64,000 nucleotides of DNA from the NCBI GenBank assembly GCA_003586115.2, contig QVOM02000126.1, positions 58,656,456 through 58,720,455 of the forward strand, written 5' to 3'. Each line of letters begins with the position of its first letter. Position 1 is the first letter of the stretch. Under the pieces are notes generated by a model that saw nothing but the letters and a program-made list of their open reading frames with translations, did no database searches and had not been told where the DNA came from. This stretch comes from Salvator merianae. Taxonomy: Eukaryota; Chordata; Lepidosauria; Squamata; Teiidae. Of this stretch, positions 36,380-51,300 are shown one piece after another. Position numbers and translations under genes: made by a program.

Positions 36380-39300
36380 CTGAAAGAACAAAATGAAATC
36401 GCCTTGTAAGAAAAAGAAAAACACTTTATTCTTTGTGTGAAAGAGTTAAAAGAAGCAGTCTGTTTGTGACTCTAAGTGGAAGCAAGTGAGAAATGGAGAA
36501 GCGGGTGGCAATTTAGCTTCATTATAGTGCTTTTGGGCTAAGAAGCATACATTGCTCTAAAGCTGGCAATTCCATGAAACAAAAGTAGCAGATGATCTGT
36601 TTAAATGTAACCAGAACAAAAATCTTAAGCTTACCTTTCTTCTTTTCCTTGCGACTTTCCAACCTTCCCATTTGGTACAAGGCAACAATTTCTGGATATG
36701 CCGCCTGAAATAAGGATGACTCTTCGATTGTTATTAAAAATGGTTCTCCAGGTTGGTCATCTGCAGCAGCATAATCCTCTAGAGTAGCAGATAAAAAGCA
36801 TGTAAACATACTGTACTATCAGATAGAAATGGGCAGGACCAGGGCTGCAGGCCAGGCAATTCTGCCCTCATTTTATGGATACAATAAGTGGCCCTGAAAT
36901 ACCCTTACTGGGTGAAGTCCTGAAGCAGAAGGGCTACCATTTCCTGGTGCCTCACCTTGCCCCATCCTGGAACACAGCTTGGCAGCAGGGGGTGGTTTTT
37001 TTTGTATTGCAGTCATTCTTGTTTCCCTCCCACTTACATCAACAAGAGGGAAATCTCTGCACCAGGTCTAGCTATTTTATGGCCCTTTGGAACCTTGTCA
37101 GGAAAAGAAGAGGATTTGGGTCTTGTGGAGCATAGTTCTTCTCCAAGGAGCAGAATGAGAGTGCCTCTAAATGAAGCAGAGCTAGCTTATCATGCTGTGG
37201 AGTGAATAAAAGAAAGGACCCCTGTAAGACCGTTAAGTCTGGAATCAGCTAACTATAGGAGTACCCAGACACATACTCTTCCAAGTGTGATCGCCCCAGT
37301 CCATCGAAATCTGTGGTGACCATATGGAGATTTTCTTTTTCAGGCGCAGATGCCATGGCAGAGGGACTTTTGTCATATTAAATTAAGTATCTGTTTGATT
37401 CTGACCACAGTAATACTATAATTTCTGTGTTCCCTGCATAAAGTAATGCAGTCATCCTTTGTATAACATGCCCTTATCTAGCTATAGCTTTCATTTTACC
37501 CAGTTGGTAAAATATGACTTCACTGTTTAATGCAATAATGGAAATTTCCAGTACTGAGGCACCATTAACTTACACTGCTAGACTGGGCTACCACTCCTTA
37601 GCACCAGTGACATATTGATAGGACCATGGTTTATTGACAATTGTAGCCTCTCCTCCACAGTGTTGTTGACTTACACTGATAGCCTAGGCCTCTTTGGTTT
37701 TCCCAACTGCCAGTTTCCTTTGGGGCAACGACCTGCAGTTTTTCACCACACAGTGATTTATTGAAGGTAACCCTTAGCATTATACAAGGGATCACTGTAT
37801 TACAATACTATTATTTATAATGAGAGAGGAACAGAAGAGTGGAGTGAGGTGATACCTCCTCCTCCTCCTCCTCCCTGTACTGAGAAGTACTGAGGGAGGA
37901 TTGTGGATGAGCTAGAAGATAAACATGGAGGAGAAGAAGGTTAGAGAAAAGGCAAATATGCAAGGCTGGGGGTTTCCTATGAAGCCAGTCCACAGAGGGT
38001 GCTCTGTGTATGTGTTTGGGGTTCCATATGTAGCTTATGAGGAAACACCATATATAAAGTTCTCTTGAATGGGCTGAGCAATGAGTAGGAGGGAATCTAT
38101 TGTTTCACTTCCTTCCTGATGCATGTGTCTGTACGTCTTTGCTTTTTTTCCCCATGAAAAGCAGAAACCTCTGTTTTCCTTCAGCTCTCTGTGGAGGTTT
38201 GGTTGAAATGTAGTGACTATCCAAAGTGTTCCCCAAATGCCTCTTGGATTTCCCAAGATTCTCTGAGCTTATGTAGAGTGCTGTTATAAAGATGGAGCAG
38301 AGGGCAAGGCAGCTAGAAGGAAGTGGCACTAGGGTCAGATGTAGCTAGCGCTAGTGGTATGTGAAATACTTACAACGCTGCGCTTCTTTACAAACCCACA
38401 GGAAAACTGACCTTACTCAACACAGTGGATAAAGGCATAGCTAATCTGCAGTTGAACTGCATGAATGAGAAAGGAAGAATGGGCTCAAATTCTGAGCTAC
38501 TGGCTGTGGAAGGGTACCACTCAGGTTGCCTTTATGCACCTGCTACTCCTGTATCCTTCCCTTGTGATACATGCATAATGTAATACATAATGCACATATA
38601 ATGTACATAATGCACATATAATATACATAATGGCAAGGGATTAGACTAGGACCTGGCAAAAACTGGGTCCAAACCTCACATATTTATTTAAACATTGTTT
38701 TACCACCTCCTAATGAAGAATCCCAAAATAGCTTACAAAAGAATAGATTAAAGCAAGGGTTAAAAAAAAGTTGAAACTCTACAATTAATTTAAAAAAAAA
38801 AACATGATCAAAGTTGACTACAGAAGTGCCCAGGGTGACTCTGAGGCAATCCCTGCCTTTTAGCCTGATGTGTCTTTTCTGGAATGGTGCTTACATTCTG
38901 GAACACACTTGTACTTGAATTAAGCCTCATGCCTGTGCAGTTTAAGGAAACAGCTAAAGCCATTTCTGTTCACCTTGGAACTCCCCTCTGTACAGCACCA
39001 TGACACAGCATGGATATGCTTTATCTTGGGTCTGACCATTGGTTCAATTAGATCAGTGTTGTCTATACAGCCAGGAAACTACTATCTAAATTTTACAGAT
39101 CGGGGTCTTTCTCAACCCCACTTAGAGATTCCAAAGCTTGGTACTTGGATTTTTCACAAACAAATCATGTGCTATGTTCAGCTATGGCTGCTCTATGAAA
39201 AGGGTCAAAGGTGAACAGATTCATATAATGCAAAAGTGAAAGTTGTAGTGTACAACATGCAGAAATGAACAGCACCAACCTGGCTTTTTCCACTCTATTT

Positions 39301-42300
39301 CAAAACAAGGAATTCCATTTTTAACCCGTGTTTTGACTATCCTGTGAAACAAAGATTAAAAGATTGTAACAATTTGTCAGAGTTTGGCACTGCTGCTGAC
39401 CCATTGTCAGCACTCCTCTTCCTACACATTCCAGGGAGAAATATTCAAGGTATATTTCTTTGATGGGGGGGGGAGGGGGAACAAGCTGCATGAAATGCAA
39501 ATACTTAGTTTTAGATGGACAATGAATGTGATGCTCATTGTTACATTAAAAAGATGATGATCAAAGTATTTTGCACAGACTTTTCATCTCTGATTATCAA
39601 ATGACTACAGTTTTTATGCTTGTATTGGAAGCATGACAAAGATTATCACAAATAATTATCACAATTATTCCCACATGCTGGCATAATATCCCTGGATGTG
39701 AAAGGGTAAATATTTAAACACAGTACTGTTTTGAGTGCTACTTTTTCATGCTTATCAGCTATAATTCTGTACTATATTTTTGTCTCATAAGAACTGCTTA
39801 GTTATTTCCTTATATAGAATAGGAAGGAAGTCACTTAGGTTGTTTCCATATAAACCTCAGTAGTTAATAAACATGGTCACCAGAGCACTAGCCAGACATT
39901 CTAGATGCTAAACGAGTTTAGTCCACAGGGCCTGTTGTAATCTGCATTAGCATGTGGACAGCAGGCCCCTATTCCGCGATATAATCTGGAACAAAGCACA
40001 GGGCAGGAAGGGCCTGAAATTCTTTCACTAGTGTTCCCTCATTTGGCATATTGTTGCTGCTGGTAACACTGCAAAGAACCATGCTTAAATCAGCATATCA
40101 GATGGAAATACACGCCTGAAACCACAAAGCTGAGTATTTTCACATTTGTTTTCATACAATGGGAAGTCTGATCTCTGAGCAACTGCTCTGGAACTTTTAT
40201 TACCTTTATTACAAATTGCTTTTGAGACTGTGATCATTTTCAGAAGCAGTTTTTGCTCCCTGCTGTGTTTTCCTCAAATACATCTATGGAACACTCAAGG
40301 CTGACAGAACTAAACCCATACTTCTTTGAATCCTTTTTAAGTCCATGAGCAGGACCATGGAAACTAATGTAAAAATTGTTAAAAGAGAAACCTACAGAGG
40401 TTTGCCATCTGGAACGGAAGACATTTCAGCACTAGTCCCACTGCAATGTCAACACTGGGGAAAGGAGAATTACTAAAATTTATAAATGATTAAAATTATT
40501 TCAATACCTCATCCTTCCTTGAAAAGATATTATAGCGCCATGTTATAAGGAAATAATAATTAAAAAATTTATAAAAAAATTTATAAAAAGATGATGCGTA
40601 GCTGAAGGACAAAGTCGGGGGGGGGGGGGGAGAGAACAAAATAAAAAAACACCATTTGTAGCTCCAGAAAGTTACCAGGAATGCCCATTTTTCCTAGCAA
40701 TTAAGTGAAGACAATTGGTGGGTGCACACAAACAGCACTTTGTTAAATTACCTTAATGCCTGCAGCTGTTGTGGACTGATATAGCCAGACTTTCTTCTGT
40801 TCATGTCATAGTATGCAAGAAGAACACATAATTTCTCACAAGCATACTGTTTGGTCCAGTCCATTTTCTTGGAAGCAAATCTCTGTTCACGGAGATGGAT
40901 TTTAGACATGTGAATTTTCAAATTTTAATTGAAAAACAACAACACGTTTTATATGTTTTGCTGGATTTTTTTTTTGGTTGCTATTTAGTTGAGAAATATG
41001 TTCCTAGGATAAGGAACGCTGTGCTACTTGGGGGTCCCCACTGATATGTGATTGTTCACTGATAACAGGCAGCTGGGCCAATGGGCATCTTGTCCAGCAG
41101 TCTGTTCTCAGTGGCCAATCAGGTGTCAGAGGGACCCCCTTTCTCCTCCAACTAGTGCTGGAGTTCTCACCCTAGACACCTATTCCTCAATAGCCAGCGT
41201 TTGGAGATCTACTGCCTCTAATGCAGAAAGTACAGTATACATTCACTATGATTATTTATTTTATTTATTTATTATTTAACTTTGTATCCCATCATCCTCC
41301 AAAAGGTCTCAAGGTGATTCACAAGAAACCCTAACTTATAAATTATAAAATAGTAACAATTACAACAGTGAAAATCACAATAAACAAGAGTAAAAAATGA
41401 TTTACCGTAAAACACAGAAGGAAGGATAGAAGGAAGGAAGGGCGGACCCTAAAAATGCAGCACAATCAAATGATGAAGGGAAATCTTTAAAAGCCAAAGA
41501 GCTACATAAAAAGTATGTCTTAATCCAGTATAGAAGGATATATAGCTTCTATGCCTGGTGTTATCTCAAAGAGGAGGCTATGCTGCCTTTAAGGAGCCAC
41601 CATTAAGAAGACCCTCCCTGTGCTGCCATTTATAAAATATCTGAGAGTGGTGGAATTACCAGCAGAGTCTCTTTTGTTAGTTTTAACAACTGGGCAAGTA
41701 TAGTTGGGAGAAGCTATTTCCTCAAATACTTGTGGCTCAGTCATTCACATTCTGTGCCTCTTTGTTGTCATCTTATTCTTTGGGAAAATCATGCTGAGTT
41801 GGTGCATTTAATTTTAAAGTACCATGAATTGTCAATTTAATATGGTAGACTAGCCAACTAAAAACAACATTCAGGACTTATAAATATACAGAAACAGAAG
41901 TTGAGTGAAATAGACTGAGAAGACCAGAGCCAGAACCAGTTCCTCATATAGCATGCGGGTCACACTCTTCCACCACTTGTGGCTGCACAACTGTCAAAGC
42001 TGGGAACTTCCATTCCCTAACTCTTATGTTTCTGTCTGGCCCTATTTTCGATGACACAGGAAATGAGTCATTTTCTGTGCCTGCAGATATAGGGCCATTT
42101 AGTGGGGCAGCAATAAAGTGCTTCAAGGTGGCAGGGCAGGAGATGTCAAGTTGTCAAGAAAACATTCTTGACAGTGTTTTCTCCCATTGTGTGACAAACA
42201 AAAACAAAACATCTGACTGTGCTTTCCACCCCTTTATGGCAGGATGCTGGCCTGATGGGTGCAGGATCATGCACATCTTGCATCCTTTGGGCCACCTCTT

Positions 42301-45300
42301 GGCTCTGTTACCAAGTTGTGTGGATCCTGCGATAGACACAACTGATACACATAGAAAATGTATATGATGTGCTATTTAGTTGATGTAAAAGGTGCAAAGT
42401 TTTAATTAACAAAATGGCTAAATTGACCAAATACTAAGGCACACAACAGTAAAATAAAGCATTCAGTTCTGTACCTGAAAGGACAATAAATTTGGCCTCT
42501 GGTACTCATTTAGCTTCATCGGTTTGTCTTTGATGATAAGATATTCTTGGATAACCTTAACAAAGAAAGATAAAATTTACATGGGGAAATTATTTGGATT
42601 ATGATTTTATCAAACTTTTTTTTCAATTACCTCAGGAAATGGAAAGCCTTCGCATGCTTCAGTTTTTCTGAAAATAAAATGCATATATTAGAAAAGGTTT
42701 AGAAATAGAAGTGATGCAAAAAAGAAAAAAAGTAATGACTGTGTACCAATGAATGAAAATGTGCAGGAAGTAAAAAATAGATGGATAGTATTTATTTATT
42801 TGCTTAGACAAGATAAAAAAATGCCAGCAAAGAGAAGGTTATTTTATGATATTGCTGCCGAGGCAGTCAAAAAGATATCAACAAAAAAGCATGGCCAATG
42901 CCAGCATGCCCATGTATACAGAGTGTTGTGGGCAGGGGGAAGCTCCTGGCCAAAACAGAGGTCCAGCTTTAGAAAGTTCTGGAATGAATCTCTGCCAGGT
43001 TGCAGAATGCTTACATGTGAATGCAATATCATGAAGTAAAACTGGCACATTTTGTCCTAAGCAATTCAGGTAGTACTCTTACTTTCTAATGTTCTCTTCT
43101 GCTGTGCTGGTTTGGCAGTCTTGCTCCAAGGAGTGCCATTTGCAAGGACAGAGGGAACCAACATCATGGGGTTTACAGGACCCCAGACTGCCACAGAGAT
43201 GACATCCAAAGTGCCCATGGTCTTTATAATCTCCTATAAGAAAACAGAAACAAGGCAACTGTTTATATGTGCCGTTTAAGATAGAGTTGTCCCCAAAAAT
43301 TCATAATACACATGTATAATTTCACATATGGACAAAGTAAACTTACACACTTGGATTCTAATTTTTCTCTCTGCTCATGGAGGGGAAGTTGTGCCTACAA
43401 AAAAACTGCTTTGGTGAACTGCCCTTGCTCTGTGAACAGACTGTGTAACTCAAATATACAGGTGACAAGAAGTAATCTATTCTCTGACAGTGCTTAAATT
43501 GTATCAATAAAGGATTAAGAAAAATTGCTATCGTTTGTGCTTTAGTCCACATCTGACTGCAAGCTTCAGGCTCATATGCACTGCTTCATCTTCCATTCAC
43601 ACATGGTGATTCCTGCCCTCCTTTCCTGGTTTGAGGTGAACCACAGTTTGCCCTTTGCCTGAGCCAGTAAACAAGTTTGTCCTTGCCTTGTCAGTCATGA
43701 CTGATTACCCAGCAAAATAAAAGCTTTCCAGGCCTTTAAAAAGGGCAGATGAAGATACAGATGAAGATACAAGAATGTGATCATTTTTTTAAATGTCTGG
43801 TGGGTTTTAAAGGTATGGGTGGTTCTGGTTCTAGATTTGTTTTAGAATATTTTGTCACAGCCCACTTTATTGCTTTCTGCTTCCATAGATATCATGCCTT
43901 TGCTTTTGTGGGTTTTATTTTAAATTTAGTGTAGAAACTGATTCAGGAGGGTAGTTACCCTAAAGATTCCTTATTCATTTTTTTTAAATAAGTGCATAAA
44001 TACTAATAAAGAGTAAAATCAGTAGATTCTGATGCTGAAAAGGTTTTGCTGGCTCTTAAAAAGGACTACAAACTCTGTGCCTCTGACAGTATTTACCCAG
44101 GGCAGGTTCCAGTCTATCTGCTCATCAGTGGGCCAGTTCACACTTTAGTGAGCGTCCAGATGCTCACTAGCACAGAGCATCCACACTCTGCGAAGGTCCT
44201 AGCATTCAGTAGTGTCTACTATTGTGGACAAATAAATTGTTGTCCACAGCTGTGCTTGGAGCAGCTGGACTGCTCCCAATAAGTAGTGTTCACACCTGCT
44301 TCCGTGTGTAAATGCTGCAGGCTGCGGTGTGCCTGCAGAGTTGCATGCCATGTTCCTGGTTGCCATGCAGTCATGGCAGGAGGCTGGCTTTTGCACTGTG
44401 AGTGCTGGAAGCCCGGTTCCAGGCTGTTCCAGCCCGTGCAGTGCAGATGGTTGCAGCACCACTGAGTCTGTTCCAGCACAGAATGGTAGAATTCTACCAT
44501 TCTAAGGTGGAAAGTGTGAACAGGCCCTGTGATAATGCCAGCCCTATTCAAGAGTAACGGTAACCCTTTACTCACAAGTAGGCTGCCCAACTTGCCCGTC
44601 TGACTGTCAAGCACTTATTTTTACTAGATTCATAAGATTAGCAAGAATGCCTCTACCATACCTGACAGTGAGGATGGAATTAAACATTTGACATGAAAAC
44701 TCTGGACTTGAAAACCCTGTGCTGCTTGTGAAATGCTACTGCTTGGCGGCACAAAGGCAAATGTTCACTTAATGTTAGATGGGAAAACACTGTAAACACT
44801 GCTAGGTAAATCATCTGCAGATTCCCTTCACGTCTCATGTAAATAAGACTCCACAGTTTGCTGATGATGCTGGCTTTTGCTGCTTGTGAGGAGTGGGTTG
44901 TGTCTGAATGCCCATGTGATGGGTGCTGCTTTCTGATGGTTTAAAAGAGCCTAAAGTTTTCTTCATACCTTTATGTAAATAAAGAAGAGGGAAGAGTGGG
45001 CATAATGTTAAGCTTTAAGTGAAACCTATGCTCTGTCAGCCTAGGACATTTTGCAGCAAATAACTGAATTTAAGAATATTTGACTGCTCCTAGATAAGGC
45101 TTGTCTGAATCTCTCTGGCTCTAGTTCCAGAGGAATTCTTTAGGTCAATCTCTTTCTCTTCCCCTTTGTTGTAACAGTCTCTGAAAATAAGCAACAGAGC
45201 AAGGAAAGCCTGGAAAACTATCTGCTTTTTTTACCTTGTTAATTTTCAATTCTGTTTTGTTGTTTTGGTACTATCATGACATGGCCAACACATAGATAGC

Positions 45301-48300
45301 ATCTCCTTGCTCACCTATATGCAGTTTTCTTGGCAGAGGTAAAGAAATAGTTTCCCACTGCCCACTTCTGGGAAGAGGCTGGGGATCGAACCAGCACCCG
45401 TCTGCTTTCCAGGCAGTTTACTCTACCACTGAGCTATTAACCCTTTATTGTTCACTGTTAGCACTAACTGCTAACTACTGTGTAGGCTTCTTTCCACCTA
45501 GGATAATTTAAAAGGAGGCATCTGTGTGCTACAGGTGTTAAGATACAAGCTCACTCACCTGGGTGATGACACACAGAACAGTGAGGCATTTCTTGAACTG
45601 GTACGGCTGAGGTATTGCCATATTGAACATGCTCTTTCCAGTGCTCAAATCTAAAATAATATTAAGAAGATTTCAATATAACCCATGTGGCATTGTCTAA
45701 TCAAATCATAAAGCTAATTTTTGCAGATAATATGCCATGTGTTTGGCATTGCTTATTTTGGATGTCCTTGAACATGGATGGTTGCCCCTTATATAACAAG
45801 GTTTATTTAACATAGTTTGTGAAATGTATCTTTTCTTGGTTAATGAATTTTTTTACTGCATGGATTTGGTGGTACACAGTTGGTAAAACATGCACCCCCA
45901 GAAATTTCAGCATGATTTAGCCTCTGAGGAACTACTGTGCTACGTTGTAGGACTGCTGATTGTGGCACTTCTGAATTTCAGTTGAAATCAGATCTGTGTT
46001 TCTGACAATAATGCTTGTGGTCTTGCGAGGCATTAGGAGCAAGCTACATTTCTTCCTCACTGTTTCCTATGAAGTTTTCACACATGACATCCTCTAACTT
46101 CCTTTCTGCCTTGGACATAAGGAGTTAATATCTCCAAATAGGAATTTCACAAGCTTTTGGGGAATTTAGAAAGTCTAACAAATAATGAAGCAGTCCTGTA
46201 GTATCAGGTTCCTCCCTCAATTAACATTAAGTGTCCATTCCCTTAACCTGCAGGAGATGGGTGGCAGATGAGACTTCCGGGCTCTCTATTCACCCTGCCA
46301 CAAAGATTCCCCCCCGCTTTTTTCTTCTTCCCTCCCAACCCCTTTTTCTTCTCATGCGTCATGCCTTTTTATATAGTAAGTCTGAGGGCAAGGACTTAGC
46401 TACGAATGCATTTTCTAAGCTGTTCTAGGCGCTTTTAAGGTTGCGAAAAATGCACTAATAAATATTTTTGGGAACAAAAATAAGCTTGGTCTGAATCACA
46501 CAAAACTGGAAAAAAAAGTTACCTTTGCAGTAAACTCTGCCCTCTCAAAGTCCTAATCAGCTTTACAGCTTGTTCTTTTCCAACTCCAGGAACTCCCTTT
46601 GATAGTTCAAAATAAAAAAAAGAAAAGAAAAAAGATGCATGTAATATTCTAGATTAATATAGATATTACAGCGATATTGTGAATTATTTTCCACAATGTC
46701 TTTCATACTGATTATTAAATCAAATGTGCCCGTGTGTGTGTGAACAAAAGGGAAAGGGTTTTTCTGATATATATTTTGGTTTGCAGGCAAAGTGTCATCT
46801 TGATGAGCCTGAAGAAAATGCATGTCCCTCAGGAAACTGTAAAAATCCCTAACTTTTAACAAGTTGGAAAAAGTTGCAGCTCTTATTTATTTAACCTGGG
46901 CTGCAATAAATGTGTATGAAAACACCAGGTTCTGAAACTTTAGAATCTATGAGCATTATCCAGAGCAGCACACAGAAGTTGTCAAGTTGCAGAATGAATT
47001 TAGGCATATCAGAATAGTCAGATTGTACTAGAAACGTGAAGACTTAGTAGAATGATACAGGTGCTGTACATGCCATAAAGAAATGACCAACTATATCTTG
47101 GAGTCATAATCAGAATTGCTGTCCAAAGAACTCCAAGTCATTGCTGTGACCTTGTAAACTTTTAGCAGTAAATTCTAAGTCACTGCAATTTTCAAAGCAC
47201 TGAGAAAAAAAGAAGTTATGGATTTGAACTCCACCTTCTGAATTCCACAGAAGCTGTTTTACTTCATAGCAGTCCATAGCAAACTTGAACTGTCACAAGT
47301 TGACCTAGCTGTCTAGCTGCATGCTGCCACAGATTAGCCCCGTCCTAAGCTAGCTTCCATGTTCTGCTGTATCTTCTTAAAAAAGCTGCAGTTGTCAATG
47401 CCTGCCTAAAAGTCAATCCTCCTCCATCTCTGTGTGTGGGGACTAAAAGCCAATGAAGCACAGCATGAGCTCCCTGAAAGGCCTGGAGCTTCAGAAGCAC
47501 AATAAGGATGAAATAATTCAGCTGTTAAGGAAAAGGGTTCAGAAATAAAGGGGCTGGACTCTGTTTCATTACAGTGCATTTATCACACCCTTCCTTGATG
47601 CAGCTCAAGGTGTCTTATGCAGTTCTCTCCATCATTCTTGTCTTCCCAGAAAGTCTGCAAGGCAAACTAAAATGGAAAAGAGAGTACCAAACATCTGCTT
47701 TTGATAGGTGGAGGACTTTTCTCTGTTGGACATATTTAAGTGGAAGCTAAAAACTTCCAATCTGAAACTGTCAGGGATGGGATGCCTTCATGATATTTAG
47801 ATAACTGGGGCATGTATATTTCTATAATCAAACATGTATAATGAACATATGTACTTGTATAACCCTAGCCTCTGTATATCTTCTCATATCAAGGTTGTTA
47901 GATGGGAACTGCTTTCTTTTTCTCTCTGGAAACAAATAACTGCTTTCACTTTTATCTTAGGCTGCATCCAGACATCACTTACTTATTCCACTATTTGGAT
48001 ATTCCAGAAGAAAGCCTGGATACAGTGTTACTAAGGGCGGTATGAATATAAACCCAGCTGCATTGCCTCAGAAGTTATTCTCAACAAAGTTCAGTTATTT
48101 TGTATCATAGATCCTGAAGTCTTGAATAAAGCTTTCTTCAAAATCTGAAAGAAGTGACAAGGTCTCACAGATACCATGTGAAGGTAAAATGGAGATGTGT
48201 ACCGTAAATAGTGAAGAGACAAAATGAAAGATAAAGCATCTGGAGAGATGCATTGCTATAAACGATGATTATTATGAGAATATGCAAAAAACAAACTGTA

Positions 48301-51300
48301 GCAAAGAATGTGTTGTTTCTGTCTCTCATATATTATGGGATAGAGGGAAGAATATAGGATCACTTTGCTCACTGTTCCATTAGATGCAAATTAAATAGGA
48401 TGGTTACATGAATCCTAGATCTTCCAAGTGAATTTAAGCTTTGCAACTGGAAAACCTAACCCTGAAATGAAAGAAAGGGTAAGCAGTTGGTTTCAAATGG
48501 AAAGCTGGCAGCAAAACTGTGGACGATTTTATTCAGACAGCTGTATCAGCTAAACAAATACAAACATCTAGAGACAATAAGGATATTGCAGCTAGACTCA
48601 CCATGCCAGCACTGCAATTACTGTCAGCTTAAAAACCAAAACACAGAACGTGACAGTATAAAAACTGAATCAACAGACCAACACTCATAAAAAAGCGTAC
48701 TTATTTGTGTGTACAAGTGAAGATGGAGAACAATGGTGCAACTGATAAGCAAATCAATATTAATGCTGCCATGGCAACTCAAAATACACAAGGAAAAGAA
48801 ACGTTACGTGAAATAACAAAGTCATTTCTAGCTGAGTCAGTGTGACCTGCCAGGCTAGGCTTAGTTGAATCTGCGACTTAATTTAGTGTATTGACATAAA
48901 TTTTGTTCTCAAGAGGGGATGTTCTTTTACTCAATCCATTTCTTATTTGCAAATAAAACGTGACTCATTTAGGCCTATTAAAGTCAACAAGATGTATCAA
49001 GCCAAACAGACTACTGATCTCAATAGGACATGCAAATAAATACGTTTAGAAGCCAAGTGCTAACAGACTGCATCTACAGCTATACACATCAGCAATTAAG
49101 CTTATTTGCCTTCAAGAGTATTCCATTAGGGAATTGTGGTTTCAGTACAGAGTTCCCATGCACTGAACATTATTGATAGAATGCTCTTCTGCAAAAAAGA
49201 TGAGGAGACATGAAAAGTTACTCTACAGAGAGCTGGAGAGTCTCTTCAGAAACAATACAGGCATGTGGACTGCAGGGGCATCAACAAGAACCATGCATGA
49301 ACCATGGTCAGCAGCTCCATACCAATCACCTAGTTGTGCTGGTTCACGCTCGGCCAAGGTATCCTCACTTTAGGCAGCGTCCACACTGAACTGATCCTGG
49401 TTTGACCACTCACAGTATGAGTCTGTGGGTGGAAGATGGCTGCACTACATGATAGCCTGCTTCTTCCATCTTGTCAAAGGAACTGATATAGGATGTGGGA
49501 AAAAAGTTTCTTTGCCACTGACATCTCCTCACCTGTCTTGCTGTGGGTGGTGGAAAGACACTGTAGTATTTCTATGTGTGCCTATGTTACCTAGACAAGT
49601 GGGCAAAAACTGGCTGTGACCTAGTACTTACTAGAGCCAACTAATACTGGATGCTAGGTGATAACCATCTTCTGCCCTCCTGCCCAGCACACTAAGAGAC
49701 ATAAATGGCCACTTATAGCATACTGCTTAATTTTCAAAAATTCCTTAAAATTCAGCATTGCTCCATCTTTCAGGTATCGGGTAACAGAGAGTTCCCAGTA
49801 TACCCTACCACCCTTCCCATTTGGGGGTGTCCACGGTCTTCCCAGAGAGCAAAATGGAGTATTGGTGGTGATGCTGGTGATTCCTGCTCCCTTAATTTCC
49901 TGTGATCAAATGGATCCAGGTTGACTCAGACCTCAAGCCAAACCAGAGCTGGTTCAGCTGGAGTTCAAACTGAACTATGAAAACCTGAACTTCCACACTT
50001 CTAACTTCCTCTCCCTCCTTTCTTCAGTAGAGGGCTCTCCAGACATCACTTATTTATTTCACAACATATCAATTTACCAATACAATGCGCATCCAGAATT
50101 ATCACACATTGTCTAGACATTAGATCAATACTCTGCGTTTTAGCGTTTGCAGCAACAGCAGAGTGATGTTACAGCTGCGAGATTTTCTTTCCACATGACC
50201 TAAACTTCCTGTCACACTGTACAGGAGACCAGTAGTATCACATGGAGTAGTATCACATGGAGTAGCGATAGCTCACGTCGAACTCTCACTGTACTTCTCG
50301 CGTAGTAATCCAGACAAAGCTGCAATTATGGAATAAGAGGATACTGTGCTATGATAGTTAATTTTACTAGAATAATGATAATCTGGTAAATCGGGTCTAT
50401 ATTTCAGGACTGTATTGGGAGTACCATGATCATGTCTGGCAAATCAGATACAATTACAAAATAATTACAAGGTTTTTACCCTGTCTGGATGCAGCCTAAG
50501 TATTTTCCTTGAATAGGAGGGACCTTTTTATTCACAATAATCTACAAATGTCACTCCATTTTCATCCCTTTAATAAAGAATAAAAGATAAGTTGGGAGTC
50601 TTGACTCAGTCCTATGTAGCATCTCAGCATCTCAGTCCTATGTATCCAATTCTTTGAATGTAAGTTATAGTAATTTAAGAGGAATCAGTTTGAAGAGAAA
50701 GAGTATAGGATCAAGACCCTGAAGAACTTGTGTTACTAGCAGACAGTGTTACTAGCGCAAGAAGATTAGCAGTTGACATCAAGACTGTTACATTTTTTGT
50801 TACCTTAGGAAGATAATCACAGCCAAGCAGAATCGCTAATCCAATCAGAGATTCCCTGCTGCAACCTAGTTTCTCCTCAATTGCTGACATTGTATAGCAG
50901 TCAACGTGTGGGTCCTGTAAAAGAATAGATTATACCCTCTGGCATTTCATAATCTTTAGAATTACCTTATCTCAAAAGTGTCTGAATGTGCTAGCCAAGT
51001 TGTTAATGAATATGAATATATTCTCTGCTAATACCGGTATAAAAATAATGCTTCCAACAGCATTGATAACTGCTGGGAGACAGGATGAATTGGTAAAGTA
51101 TGGTTTGCTGACAGGTGATAGGATACAAATGAAAGGGTTTAGTGTACCTAAGGTTCTTCAGAGCCTTTTCAAGTTAATGTCAAATTATATTCTCAATGAC
51201 TCCAAGGTACAGGCATGCAGGAATGCATTTAAAATGATCTGAAACATCCTTGCATGGTCAGTAGAGAGTTTAGTGTTTTTACATGCTAGCGGTGCCTATA

